From Madurella fahalii (taxonomy: Eukaryota > Ascomycota > Sordariomycetes > Sordariales): a stretch of 64,000 nt of DNA. The stretch spans positions 5,890,001 to 5,954,000 of the forward strand of contig CM056874.1 of the NCBI GenBank assembly GCA_029876055.1, given 5' to 3'. Both the position numbers and the translations under genes were made by a program. Below are positions 11,619 through 23,325 of this stretch, piece by piece (within the stretch, counting starts at the first letter, position 1; the number at the start of each line of letters is the position of its first letter). Below the pieces are notes generated by a model that saw only the letters and a program-made list of their open reading frames with translations, made no database searches and had not been told where the DNA came from.

Positions 11619-14377
11619 ATGCCAGAAAAAAAAAAACAACCCCAGTAGATGTCCCCCAATTCGCCCAGACCCAACTCTCCCTCCTGGCCGCCGAGCTCGC
11701 CGCCGAGATAGCCGAGTCCACCGCCCTCGTGTCCCTGCACTCGCCCGCCACCCTGCAGCGCGCCGGCGTCGCCCTGGCCAACCTGACCGTCGCCTCGCAG
11801 CGCACGGGGCTAGGGGGCAAGACCGTCCTGGAGCTGGCGCGGGACCCGGCCACCGCCGCCGCCGCCGCCCCCGCTCCCGGCAGTTCTCGCGCGGCGGCCG
11901 ACCCGCAAGATCTGCCCGAGCACGGGATCCGGGTCGGCGATATCGTGCTTGTCAGGGAGCAGGCGGCTGGGGAGGCTAAGAAGAAGAGGGCGGCGGTGAC
12001 GGGGAAGTGGGGAGGGGAGGGCGGTGGTGAGGGAGGCGTGAAGGGGGTCGTCACCCGGGTTGGGAGGGCGGTTGTCGGGGTTGCTGTTGATGAGGATGAT
12101 GCTGGTGGCGGGAAGGATAGGGATGGAGGCGGGGTGGAGGGGTTGGTGGGGAGGGTGTGGTATGTATGATCTTGGGGTTTTCTTTCCGTGGCTGGCTTTG
12201 CTTGGGGGAGCTGGCGGCGCTTGCTGTTCTTTTGGATAGGTCCCATCTTGAGATGGCACGAATGCGAAGAGATGGCTGACGTGTTTGGGTAGGATCGTCA
12301 AGGTGGCTGATGATGTTACCTTCAAGAGGTGGGTTTGGAGCAGTACGTGTGGATTGGGAAGTGGCTAACGATGGTAGGATGAATGGGACGATGGAGCGGT
12401 TGGCAAAGATGTCTGAGCAGGAGTACTCTGTTTTCATCAGGGTGCTGTTTGGACTGTCCTCACCCTCCCCTGTTCCGGCTGATCTGGAAAAGGACCGGGA
12501 GGTGGGCGAGATTGAGTGGGTTGATCCGACGCTCAATGATAGTCAGAAGGATGCCATCCGGTTTGCGCTGGCGTCAAGGGAGATTGCGCTCATCCATGGT
12601 CCACCGGGGGTGAATTCTTTCGATGAATATCTGGGAAGTACAGGCGCTGATATCATGACAGACCGGCAAGACGCACACGCTAATCGAGCTCATCTTGCAA
12701 ATGCTCAAGCGCAATCTCCGCATACTCGTCTGCGGCCCCTCTAACATTTCCGTCGACAACATCGTCGAACGTCTCGCTCCGCACAAAGTACCCCTGATCC
12801 GCCTCGGCCACCCAGCGCGTCTGCTCCCTTCAGTGCTGAATCACTCCCTCGACGTGCTTACCCGCACCTCCGAGGCGGGCGCCATCGTCAAGGACGTCCG
12901 CGCCGAGATGGACGCCAAGCAGGCCTCGATCCGCAAGACGCGCAACGGCCGTGAGCGTCGGGCCATCTACGCCGACCTTAAGGAGCTGCGCAAGGAGTAC
13001 CGCGAGCGAGAGCGCAAGTGCGTCAGTAACCTGGTCGCGGGCAGCAAGGTGGTACTTGCAACGCTGCACGGTGCGGGCGGGTTCCAGTTGCGGGACGAGA
13101 AGTTTGACGTCGTCATCATCGACGAGGCCAGCCAGGCACTCGAGGCGCAGTGCTGGGTGCCGCTGCTGTCGGCGAGCAAGGCCGTCTGCGCCGGTGATCA
13201 CCTGCAGCTGCCGCCGACCATCAAATCGCTCAACTCCAAGAGCAAGAGCAAAGGAAAAGGAAAGGAGGACGCCGCTGCATCCGTGATGAAAGGGGCTACG
13301 CTGGAGACGACGCTGTTTGACCGTCTGCTGGCGCTACACGGCCCGTCCATCAAGAGGATGCTCACGACGCAATATCGCATGCACGAGAAGATTATGCGGT
13401 TCCCGTCCGACGAACTCTACGAGGGGAAGCTGATCGCCGCCGAGGCAGTCAAAACCAGGCTGCTCAAAGACCTGCCGTACGAGGTGGAAGACACGGATGA
13501 CACTAGGGAGCCGCTCATTTTCATCGACACGCAAGGGGGCGACTTCCCCGAGAAGAACGAAGACGAGCAGGAGGCGGGCAAGAAGAAGCTAACCAAGAGT
13601 AGTCTCTACGGCGAAAGCAAGAGCAACGAGATGGAGGCGGCTCTGGTGCGGCAGCACGTGCGGAGCTTAGCTGAGGCTGGGGTCAAACCGGAGGACATTG
13701 CGGTAGTGACGCCGTATAATGCACAGGTGAGGATGCCACTCGGGCGCAGCGATCGCCCGCAGGCATGCATGAATATCTAGATTCATGCCGTGCGGCGGCC
13801 AGTTCCGTCCCGAGCATGAGCATGACGCGGGACTGACAAAGTTGGGATGAACCAGCTCTCGATCCTCGCGCCGCTAAAAGACGAGTTTCCGGGCATTGAA
13901 CTCGGCAGCGTCGACGGTTTCCAGGGCCGAGAGAAGGAGGCTGTCATCGTCAGCCTCGTCCGGAGCAACTCGGATGGGGAGGTCGGCTTCCTAGGCGAGA
14001 AGCGGCGGCTCAATGGTGAGTCGCTAAATCCTCGATCCCCATCGCTGAGCCGGAAGTTGGCGGGTAATATTGCGCAAATGGCACTCCTACCCGTCAATGT
14101 TCTACCAGTCGCGTGCCGGTTGCCGTTCAACGGCATTTGCAAGTTAAAGACAAGTTAATGCGAGCACAGTTGCAATGACGCGACCCAAGCGATCCCTGAC
14201 CGTCATTGGGGACTCGGAGACAGTGAAAAAGTGAGCTTTCTTTTCTTTTCCTATAATGGCATGATTGACTGGGATCTGCGCAGAGGCAGCAAGTTCCTCA
14301 AGGGATGGATGGAGTTTCTCGAAGAGAACGCCGACCTCCGGTACCCGGACGTGGCCTCGCTCGCGGAGACGGCATGA
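11619..14377 (+). CDS. Hcs1/SMUBP2-like SF1B DNA helicase
   Basis: Seven exons: 11619-12159, 12293-12328, 12378-12609, 12662-13726, 13856-14015, 14170-14230 and 14284-14377. The product is about 729 residues. Motifs of a superfamily 1 helicase appear in order: Walker A GPPGTGKT (about residues 267-274, split by an intron), Walker B VIIDEAS (about 424), AGDHLQLPPT, TTQYRMHEKI (about 505), VVTPYNAQ and VDGFQGREKEAV with an SLVRSN segment. The N-terminal PQFAQTQLSLLAAEL and QRTGLGGKT blocks are typical of yeast Hcs1, which is associated with DNA polymerase alpha, and of human IGHMBP2. Oddity: the natural ATG at 11619 is followed by 11 A residues and stops at a TAG at 11646. One more A would put MPEKKKTTPVDV in frame with the conserved protein, and the exons sum to 2189 nt, one short of a multiple of three. 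The frame is also open upstream to 11387, but that stretch looks like leader sequence. Confidence 0.88.
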
Positions 14378-17300
14378 AGGGAGTGGAGCCTAGGAATAGC
14401 GAACCAGACCGCGGCCAGGTCGTCCCATGTTCATGCATCCGGCCCGAATGTTCGGAATTCATCTGGAAACGCCGGTGGAAGGCCATACAACCGCGCGAAG
14501 GAAGAGCGTATCCGTTCGAGACCATCTTGTGGTCGCGAGATCGGAGAATTTCCCCCTCCCTCGCTGCTGATTTGACGTTGGGCGATGCGGTGGCAGCTCC
14601 CCCGCAGAGATCTTAGGCGGCACTCTGGTAATAATAGTGTACGGAGGTACTGTACAGTGTGTAAATCGCCAGACTTGGCTGTGCTGCGGCCATGCATGCC
14701 ATAGCCGTTGTTGAAAAAGAAAAAGAGAAAGTAAGAAAAAGAAAAGCTGCTACGAGTCCACAGTGTCTGGTCTAGCGTGGGCCTTCGCCGTTGAGATCCA
14801 TTGCCTCACGGATCGACCTGCCGTTTTCTGTTCTTGGCCTCTGTGTGCGTTGGACATTGTTGTTCTTGACGTTGACAAATGAGTGGAGTGCAGACGAGCC
14901 CGGCCTGGGCCGGCCCTGCTCGGTTTCAGATGGCCCCACTGTGGGGGGCCTCTGTGCCAAGAGCGGGGGTCTGGCTTCCTCCGCGATACCGCCCCTTTTC
15001 CTACGAGATCCCCGAACTCCGACTTGGTACCCTAATCAGACGCAACCTCCAAGGACCATCACGCCAATTTGTCGTCGGGCTCATTTGCAGTGGCAACTCG
15101 ATTAAAAAGCTTCATATTAAGGACGGCCGTATGACCAATATATACGTTGCGTTGCCAGGGTTAGGCGAGCGGAAACGAGAACCGCTGCATCGGTGGTTAT
15201 CGATAGCAACGTCTCATCAGACTCGTATTGTCCTGGTCACTCAGGAGCCCGAGGTCGCCTGTCGACTGCGTAGTTCGTCTCTGTCCGTGCGCTGCAACTC
15301 AACCCGGAAAAGCTCAACATTTGCAAGCTTGATGGTTGTGTTTCTCGGACAGACGCGAGCGGCTTCTCCTGGCCAGTAACATGCGGCTTCGGCACAACAA
15401 CAGCCGCGCTTGAGGGGTGTGTTCTGTATTCCATTGGACGGCGCGCTCGTGTCAGGTATTGTTGCGCAGCACTGCGCTCTCTCCAAGTCTAGTGTAGCGC
15501 AGCCTGCATGCAGCCAGTGTACAGTGCCCAGCCTCCCGTCCTGGTTGGCAGGCCATATTCTGTTTCGAGACTGCATATGCAGAGCAACGCACGTCGCCTA
15601 AGTATCAAGGGCGCAAATTCGTGTCATCTGCCCACCCTCGGTGACCATGTGTATTGTTGCGGCACCGATGGCACTATGATTAGTTACACACCCACATTCA
15701 AGTTGAGCGTCTGCGCAAGTATGTGGATGGCGCGGCAGGAAATGGCACGGATGCTGGGTCCGGCTTCCCAGAAGTCCAAAGTCGGGGAGGAGGAGATCAT
15801 AAAACGCAACCCCCGACAATAAGATGTCCCATACACTGCATCAGGCAGTTTCTCGGGGCCCGTGGGTGCGGATCAAACTCGTTAGCGAGCGCATCACGGG
15901 AAGGTAGGGTTTGGAAGCTCTGACGTTTTCATTGTCCATCGTCCCTTGTCCGATGTCAATTTCGCATGACGGAAACGGGATGGGATGACGAAATTGCGGA
16001 TTTTCTCGAATCTTGCTTCCAGAATTCTGCCAGGCTTCGATCCGTTTGGGCAATGGTATGCTGTCGTCCATTGGCGGGGTTGGGGTCTATTACCACTCTC
16101 GTCTTCACAGAACATGGGCTTATTCTATGTGCAATCATGAGCTAGTTGCCAACGAGCCCGGCAAATGTATAGCTACCTTACCTTATCAATCCATTCCGAA
16201 GGCGTCCGAACAATCTAATCGTCCTGGTCATGATGGTGGCTGCGCACCTTCGCGCGCATTCAAGCACTGGAATAGGGTTAGCGTACGCTAGCATTCAGTA
16301 GTGGGGGCACACGCTCATCGCAGAAGCCAGAGGTGCACCGCGAGGGCCTAGTATACGATGTAGTGCACTGTACGTAGTGTACTGTACATAGGATGGCAGC
16401 CAGGACCTACTCCCATCGCGGTGGACGTGTAATTTAGCGCGGAGGCTGTCAGCCATATCTCCGACGCGGCCCTCCATCACCGCGAAACCGCTGGTCCCCG
16501 ACGGCTTCAGGGCATAAAGCAGAGCGGCACAAGCTTCCCCGGAGATGAGTGCAGCAATGCAAGGCACTACGCTGCCGTAAGGTACGGTGTCTTGAATGGT
16601 AGTGAGCCGCAGTAAGATATACACTAATGTAGCAAAAGCGCTTCGTGCTGAGTACACGGGCCTTTCGTACTCTCGGCAAGGCTTTCCGCCGTCGCCATCC
16701 CTCCTCTCGACCAACAACTGCCTGCGTTACCTTAATTCCTGCTCGCCATCCAGGCCGTCGCCGAAGCAATGTAGCCACACCCCTAGGCACAGCAGCAGGC
16801 ACGCGCCAGCGACACACCCTCGAGTCCCGATCAGGGTGATGGTCGAAGCGGCGCTGTTCATAATCCGCCCACCAGTGCTGCTCTCGCCAACCCAGACTTC
16901 TCCAACCAACATTCCGAATCCCACTCGCAAGATGCCGCCGGCTTGAGACACTCTTCTCTTCGAATTCCATTTGTATCCTGGCAGAAACCGACACACAGAC
17001 TTCTCGGCCAGGAATCCCAAGACAAGACGAGCCAAGGCTCACGCCCCTGCTCCACTCTGCGGCCCCAAGCCCACCCCCTCATCACCCCTCCCCTCCATCA
17101 CCGTCGCATCAGGCTCGGCCATCCTTGCTCCCTGCATCGCGGGCTAGGGAACTAGGCCTGTCCGCTTGCTGCCCTCGTCGGCGCAGCGTCTTGGACATTA
17201 ATATCGCCCATTGGTGCTGGTCCCGCTGCACACTTGCGCTGTTTACTTTTCTGGTGCTGCTGGCCTGCATCTCTGTCGACTCCGCGTCGACCAACCCGTC

Positions 17301-17783
17301 GCAGGAGTCCAGCATGAGACGTGATGCAGCCGGCCAGGGTGCTCTGTGCTGCTGAGCTACCCGTCTACTCGCGTCCATAAACCGGCCGAGACCCTTTTTT
17401 CTCTCCCGTCGACCGCCACCTCTTGGGTGCCACGGCGTTTCGTTTTGGAACATATTTGCTCACGGTATCCGCCGCTTCTCGAAGACAGTTCCACTCGTTG
17501 ACTGATCCGACCGGCACCATCACAGGACCTACTTGCAAAAGGGAGCCAAATCACTGGCCATGCCGGAGAAGAATATTATCTTGCCCTAGGATTACCCAAA
17601 GCAAAGCGCTCCGGAAGAGGGAGGCCACGACTCAGCCCTGTCTGATCTCAGTAGCCCGCAGATGGCCAGGAGCGGGCGACGACTTTTGTCAACAACCTCT
17701 GGCCATTTCGTCTCAATCCGTCCTCCATACTCCATAGTATACTGCCAACTCCCCGTGTCGAGTTGCGGGCTGCCCCTATCACC
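14378..17783. other. Long intergenic region with probable long 5' leader
   Basis: About 3.4 kb without a supportable gene. GTAC-rich repeats occur at about 14636-14656 and 16361-16390. The last kilobase is pyrimidine-rich on the plus strand, as in promoters and leaders of highly spliced or long-leader fungal genes. Minus-strand ORFs at 16449-17042 and 16295-16717 have no recognisable domain or splice logic and I do not call them. Confidence 0.55.
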
Positions 17784-20397
17784 ATGCCGAGTATTTTTGG
17801 CAAGACCGGCTCCGGCCGTGCCAAGCCCGGACGCAAGTCGATCCGGGGAACCATTTCGGGCCCGATACCGATACCCAGCACTCTCGGCGACGATGAATTT
17901 CCGATCCGGAATCCGGGGTCACCTAAAGTGCCGGCTACAGCCGACGATGAATTTCCAATGCGGAGGCCAGGCACCGGAATCGCGACACCTCTGCCACCGG
18001 AAGAGCCCGGTGCATTTTCTCAGGACCAGGACGAGCAATCCGGCGACCGCGGCCGTCAAGAGCAGCAGGATCAGCAATCTCGTGATCACGAGGATGAACA
18101 GAGCAGCGATAGCGAACGTGAGCAAGCACAAGGAGAAGCGCGAGTCGCCACGCCAACCGGTGCACCAGCTCCAACCGGCCTCTTTGGAGGTAGCCGCACG
18201 GACCTGACACAGGACATTCAGCCGGACCCGCCGTCCAGCCCGCCGCCGCCTCCTCCGGCCGCACCAAGCGTGCTGACCGGGAGCCCGGCATCGCGCGCAG
18301 CATCGAGTCCGGCATCACGGTCCCCGCCCCACAGATCCTCTCCGCCGAGGACCTCGCCACTGGCGCCCTCGCCGTCGAGGACGTCGCCCCCTGCAAGGAG
18401 AGCGACGAACCCCGTGCTGAGTACTATTAGATATTCTACTATTAGCGACTCCCCTAGCAAGCAAACAACTCAGAGCAAAGATTCTCCGTTGCGGAAAAAA
18501 TCAACGCTGCGGTCTGCCCTCGGCAGGTTGTTTGGGCGCGGTAGGAAGAAGAATGGCACTGGAAACCAGGATGCCAGCACTGGTTCAGGGCGCGATTCCG
18601 GACCCCTGGGCTCGGCGCAGCATCGAAGTGTATGTGATATTCAGCATCTCCCGATTGCCCTTGTTCCGTGACCAATAAGGACCGTTGTGACTGACATCAG
18701 GCCAAACGCAGGATCCAACCGCTCTGAGTCGGCCCACTCAGCGGTCGCCTCAGCGCTCCGCCTCGCTTCCCCTCAGCGAGCTCGATCGACCGCTGCGATC
18801 GCACTCGATTGGGCCGGACGACATCATGGCCATCGAGAGTGCGCGCAACTCCCTGCAGGCCGAAGTGGTCGGACCCGGGTTCGGCACGGAAGCCGGAGGC
18901 CGGCGACGCGCCGCGACGACTACTGGTCGTATGCTGCTCCGGCCGCATCTCCGTAACCAGGAGTGGGGTGCAGGCCTGTCGCCACGGCCGGCCAGTGCGC
19001 AGGGCCGCAGCAGCCGGCTCGGCGGCCAGGTCGACCCAGAAGATCCAAACGAGATCGGCCGTGCTATCACGAGCGACAGCGGCGGCGGTCTGCGGCGGCG
19101 GTCTAGAAGCCTTTCTGGGCTGCAAGACTTTGCCGGAGCTCGGTCCGCTGGGCGCCGGCGTAGCGACGAAATACGCTACTGGCGCGAGTCGTACGATCCT
19201 GGGTTTATGTCACCCATGTCATCGAACTTGCAGGAAGACATCGACGACACAGGCATGGTGGATATCAGCGCACCTGAGAGCCCTGCGGTCGAGCGGCCGC
19301 CGAAAACCCCCCCTCAGCCCTTCAACTTTGGCCTTTTGTCGAAGGAGATGGTGGGTATGAAGATCACGCATGCTGCGAACATGGATAGTCGCCTCGGTAA
19401 CCTCGAGTCCCGCACCCTCACGTTGGAGCGGGTGGTCGACCAATTATGCCACTCGGTGCCGGGCTTCAAGGGCCCCCTTGGTAGACAGGCTGAGTTCCCA
19501 TCCCTGAGGGAAACGCGGCCCACGTTCACCTTTACTACTGGGACACCTCCCCCGATACCCGCTATATATCACCCCTTTTCAGCAGAATCGAAGGATCGGC
19601 CGAGCAGCTCACGACGCTCATTGGAAACCGATACGCATTCCCAGATGTCGTTTGGAGACGCACCCACTTATATCGGCTCCCTACGTCCTCCTTCATCTCC
19701 GGCCACCAAACCACAGCCATCTTCCGGAGCAGTGCCCACAGTGCCTGTTCTGAACCGCCCCACCTCGACCTCTACCGTGCGCGGCGCTATGAGCATGCCA
19801 ACCATGGGCCGCGAAGCCGGTGATGCAGCGAAAGACGACGTCTCTCAACTCAGGAGCGAGCTTGAAGCCGAGCGGGCGGCCCGCCAGGCGCTCGAGGCGC
19901 AGGTCAAGAAGCTCTCCGACCGCCTTAACTCCTTGTCAACAACCATGTTCGCCATGGTTCGCGGCCCCTCCGAGTCGCGGTCCTCGGAGCGGCTGGCACC
20001 CTCGGTAGGCCAGCCGTCGCCGCGATTGCCGCCGCTGTCCAAGAACTTGCTCGCGTCACAGCGGCAACAGCAGGAACAGCTCTCTGTTTTCGAGACGGAC
20101 GACGAAGATGAGGAAGGGGCCGAGCCCCAGTCGCAGTCCAATAAGAAGCAGGCGGGTACGCCCGGTTTTCCGAGCAAAAAGGACCTCGAAGAGGAAGATC
20201 TCATGGAAGACGACTTCCAGACACCGAGGGAGGGCAGGACGCCGTTGACCTACGGGGCTTTTGGGGAGGAGCTGAGGCCTGACGACGACGATGATGACAA
20301 TGAAGGAGACGAAGACGACCCGAAACGCAAGAAAGCGGCCAGGACGCTGAGCTTGAGCCAGCTTACTTTGGGAAAGGGGCAGCACACACGGATATGA
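17784..20397 (+). CDS. Unrecognised disordered protein with C-terminal coiled coil
   Basis: Two exons, 17784-18629 and 18712-20397, total 2532 nt and 843 residues. The 82-nt intron has donor GTATGT, a CTGAC branch and acceptor ACGCAG, joining QHRS to DPTALSRPTQ. I start at 17784 (context CACCATGCCG, MPSIFGKTGSG) rather than at the ATG seven codons earlier. The N-terminal 350 residues are Pro/Ser/Arg-rich disorder with a duplicated DDEFPIRNPGSPK / DDEFPMRRPGTG motif. A folded-looking patch (FNFGLLSKEMVGMKITHAANMD, then LGNLESRTLTLERVVDQLC) lies mid-protein. A coiled coil of about 45 residues (LRSELEAERAARQALEAQ...) and an acidic tail with DDDDDDNEGDEDD follow. I do not recognise the family. 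A scaffolding or cytoskeletal role would be a guess. Confidence 0.75.
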
Positions 20398-21206
20398 CTG
20401 CAAGACCCGCCATAATTGGTTTCGATCCGTTCCATGACGCTCACGGTCAGGATTATGTTCTTCTGGTATGTTCTTCATTACGACTCCGATTTGTGCATTG
20501 GATTGCATTCTCGGCACTCGTGGACTTTTCATCACCTCGGTTGGTTTGTCTAATCACGACCCCCGGATCATCTCGATGATCCGCATCTGCTTGTGGCTAC
20601 CGGAGGTTCTTTGGATTTCACATCACATAGCGAGCGAAGCATGTTTTTGTCTGGTTTACTCACCGTATAAGTTCGAGCCCGTTTTATTCCGATCCGATAT
20701 TTGTATTTCCTGTACACTAGATACCCTTTCCTGAGCATTTTCAAGCCGGGCCTGGTCTGTTTACTTTTTTGATCTCTCTCTCCCGCTTGGGCGGCGTTTA
20801 TATTTCCTTCCAGTTCCGCCTGTCTGTAGTTAGCTCAGCAACCCTACGATGGCGTGGTGTTTCGTAGCTACCGTGTACTGTCTAATTTTAAAATCTGTTC
20901 TAGCCAAGGTCAACGTGCAGAGTGCCCCCTCCTGCTGCCTTCCACACCCACCGCTGCTTGTCACATTATGCTATGTGGTAGGTGATGGGAAGACAGGTCA
21001 TATTGGGCAACATGCTATTGTGATATATCACAGGGAATAAGCGGCTGCTAGGCGCACGCGGTCGCACACGGTCACACAAGGGCTGGTGATGAAGAGCACA
21101 TCCCTCAACGAATATGACAAGCAGAGCAAGGGACTTCTTTAACAATATGCTCGTTGTTCCCAGATGATACCACGTGTTTCCCCTTTAGCGGAGCAACACG
21201 AGAATA

Positions 21207-21219
21207 TAACCCTAACCCT
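21207..21219 (-). promoter_or_regulatory. Telobox-like (CCCTAA)2 motif
   Basis: TAACCCTAACCCT, two telomere-type repeats read on the minus strand as AGGGTTAGGGTTA, 182 bp upstream of the 3-beta-HSD start. In yeasts such motifs bind Tbf1-like Myb factors; the function here is inferred. Confidence 0.4.
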
Positions 21220-21228
21220 TCATGAAGC

Positions 21229-21242
21229 TAACGGGCCCGTTA
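21229..21242. promoter_or_regulatory. 14-bp perfect palindrome TAACGGGCCCGTTA
   Basis: Identical to its reverse complement, 158 bp before the start codon at 21401 and 9 bp after the telobox. It could be a binding site for a dimeric factor, or chance. Confidence 0.3.
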
Positions 21243-21400
21243 TTAACCCGGGGCCCCAGCCCTCAGGGGTCTAATGGAAACGGACTACTTTCTCACAGAG
21301 GATCTAAAACGGTTGTCGCGCGTGGAGCATTGTTTTGACACGCGCCACAACATACATTACACGAAATTACGCTAGGCGCTGCTGTTCGACAAGATCAGTC

Positions 21401-23325
21401 ATGGCGGGCATCCTGGCAACGTTGGGCGCCATTGCTGCCGTGATCATCTTTTGGTTGTACCGGATCAACTGTGCGTTCAAAGCTGTACCGGAGGAGGTTG
21501 CAAGGGCCTCCCCGCGTCGTTGGACGAAGGATGAGATTCGGGAGACTTATGAGCGCTTGAAACGGAAGCCACTCGACTTTCTCAAGGAGACGCCGCCATG
21601 CCTGGAACGGCGGTATGTTGTTGTTGGTGGATCGGGTAAGCGGCCTTCTCCGGTCCATGCCGATACCTTTGGGCGACTCATAACTTCGAATACATGCTAA
21701 CATGGCCTAGGTCTTGTGGGTGGTGATGTATGTATATCACTCTCCGTGTTGCTGGGCCCTTCTACGGCTACCTCGAACCCTTGAGATGGAGGGCGAGTGT
21801 CTGGCAAACACAACATCCAGAAAGGGAGAGATATGACTGACGCAACAGTTCAGCTTGTTTTGCAGCTTCTTCGCCGAGGACAGTCCCCCGAAAGCATCCG
21901 CATCGTCGACTTCTCGCCGCTGAACCGGCCAGATATGTTGGAGGCAGCGGCCGGTTGTGACTTTGTGAAAGCCGACATCACGTCTCGGGCGTCTGTTGAA
22001 GCCGCCTTCTCCAAGCCATGGCCAGCGTCCGTTGCCAAGAAGCCCATGACTGTCTTTCACAGTACGTACAATCCGAACCTCTTTTCCTAAATCTGTCACT
22101 GCTCCCGAACCGCCCAGCTACTGCCTTTCTTGGGGCGAAACTACCGGGGAGAGGCATTCATGACTAACATGGTTGTGTACTGGTAGCTGCGGCTGGGATT
22201 CGACCTCAAGAGCGTAGCCCGCTCCTTTATCATCGCATCAGCCGCGTGAACCGGGACGGGGCCGTGAACGTTCTCGAGGCTGCGCAGGCAGCCGGTGCCG
22301 ACATCTTCATCGCCACTTCGTCCGCCTCCGTCAGCATTGTCCCGCCGAACTTCTGGATTTGGCCCTGGCAGAGCGTGCCCGATAGGTACGTCCAGATTGC
22401 TGATGAAAAGGATTTTGATGCCCCTATCCGGGAGCACCATCTGTTCTTCTCCAACTGTAAGTTCATGCTCTCCTTTACTCAAGGACAGGAGATTAAACCC
22501 CTCACCACAGATGGCCGCTCCAAGGCCGAGGCCGAGCGCGCCGTTTGCGGCGCCAACCGAGAGGGCTTCCGCACGGGAACCATCCGCCCGGGCAACCCCA
22601 TCTACGGGCAAAAGACGGACCCCGTCCTGGGCACGCTTCTCCGGGACGGCAGTTCCGCCTCATGGATCCCGCATATAGTCCAGTAAGCAACCCCCTCTTC
22701 CCCCCCGGGGCTCTTCACCGCAACCCCCGCCCACAGCCTTCCTAACCAAACAATAAAAAACAGAAACTTTGTCAATTCCCGCAACGTCTCCCTCGCTCAC
22801 CTGCAGTTCGAAGCCGCGCTCGCCCAGACCGACAAGGCGATGCCGCGCTGCGCGGGGCGCACCTTCACCGTGACCGACGCGGGCCCGCCGCCCGCCTTCG
22901 CCGACGCCTACAACGCCGTCATGCAGCTGTCGGCCACCCCGCTCACCATGTCGTACCCGGCCCCGGTGCTCCTGTACCTCGTCGCCCACGCCACCGAGGC
23001 GTGGTGCCTGCTGCTCGCGCGCCTCCCCTTCCTGACGACCTGGCTCGGCCTGCGCGAGCCCACCGGCCCCATGCACTTCCTGCAGCCGTCCGTCTTCAGC
23101 GTGTCGGTCCACACCCTCGTCGACGACAGCGCCGCCAAGAGGAGCGTCGCCGACGGCGGCATCGCCTACCGCCCCGGCTGCACGACCCTCGAGGGCGTGT
23201 GCCAGCAGCTTGTGGAGTGGAATGAGGAGGTTGAGACGGGGAAGGCTAAGGGAGTGGAGGGAGGTGTGGAGGGCGAGGGGAAGGTGGCGAAGGCGGGATT
23301 GGTGGCTAAGGGCGTTGCGGCGTAG
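21401..23325 (+). CDS. 3-beta-hydroxysteroid dehydrogenase/isomerase family protein
   Basis: Six exons: 21401-21635, 21711-21722, 21849-22061, 22187-22456, 22511-22682 and 22764-23325, total 1464 nt, 487 residues. An N-terminal membrane helix (ILATLGAIAAVIIFWLY) is followed by the NAD(P)-binding YVVVGGSGLVG motif, VFHTAAGIRPQERS, TSSASV, and the catalytic Tyr244-x3-Lys248 in SNYGRSKAEAE. This is the extended short-chain dehydrogenase fold of PF01073, shared by sterol-4-alpha-carboxylate 3-dehydrogenase (Erg26). The ER-type anchor at the N-terminus and a further hydrophobic segment (APVLLYLVAHATEAWCLLLARLPFL) suggest a sterol- or lipid-modifying enzyme at the ER. It is not clearly Erg26 itself. 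The second exon is only 12 nt; its donor (GTGATG) was chosen because it restores family spacing, and a GTATGT donor five bases on would break the frame. Confidence 0.85.

Larger units (their letters stand above)
20398..21400. other. Intergenic region with telobox and palindrome
   Basis: Between two plus-strand genes. It carries a double telomere-like motif (21207-21219) and a 14-bp perfect palindrome (21229-21242), both within 200 bp of the next start codon. No gene seen. Confidence 0.6.

Noticed and set aside
11542..12246. Minus-strand ORF of 234 codons opposite the helicase first exon
   Set aside because: Shadow of the repetitive Ala/Gly-coding first exon; no recognisable domain.
16449..17042. 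Minus-strand ORF of 197 codons in the long intergenic region
   Set aside because: No domain, Arg/Cys-rich with frequent odd residues, no splice logic; probably chance.
20660..20690. T-loop-like AGTTCGAGCCCG as part of a tRNA
   Set aside because: No acceptor stem, D-arm or anticodon arm can be paired around it.
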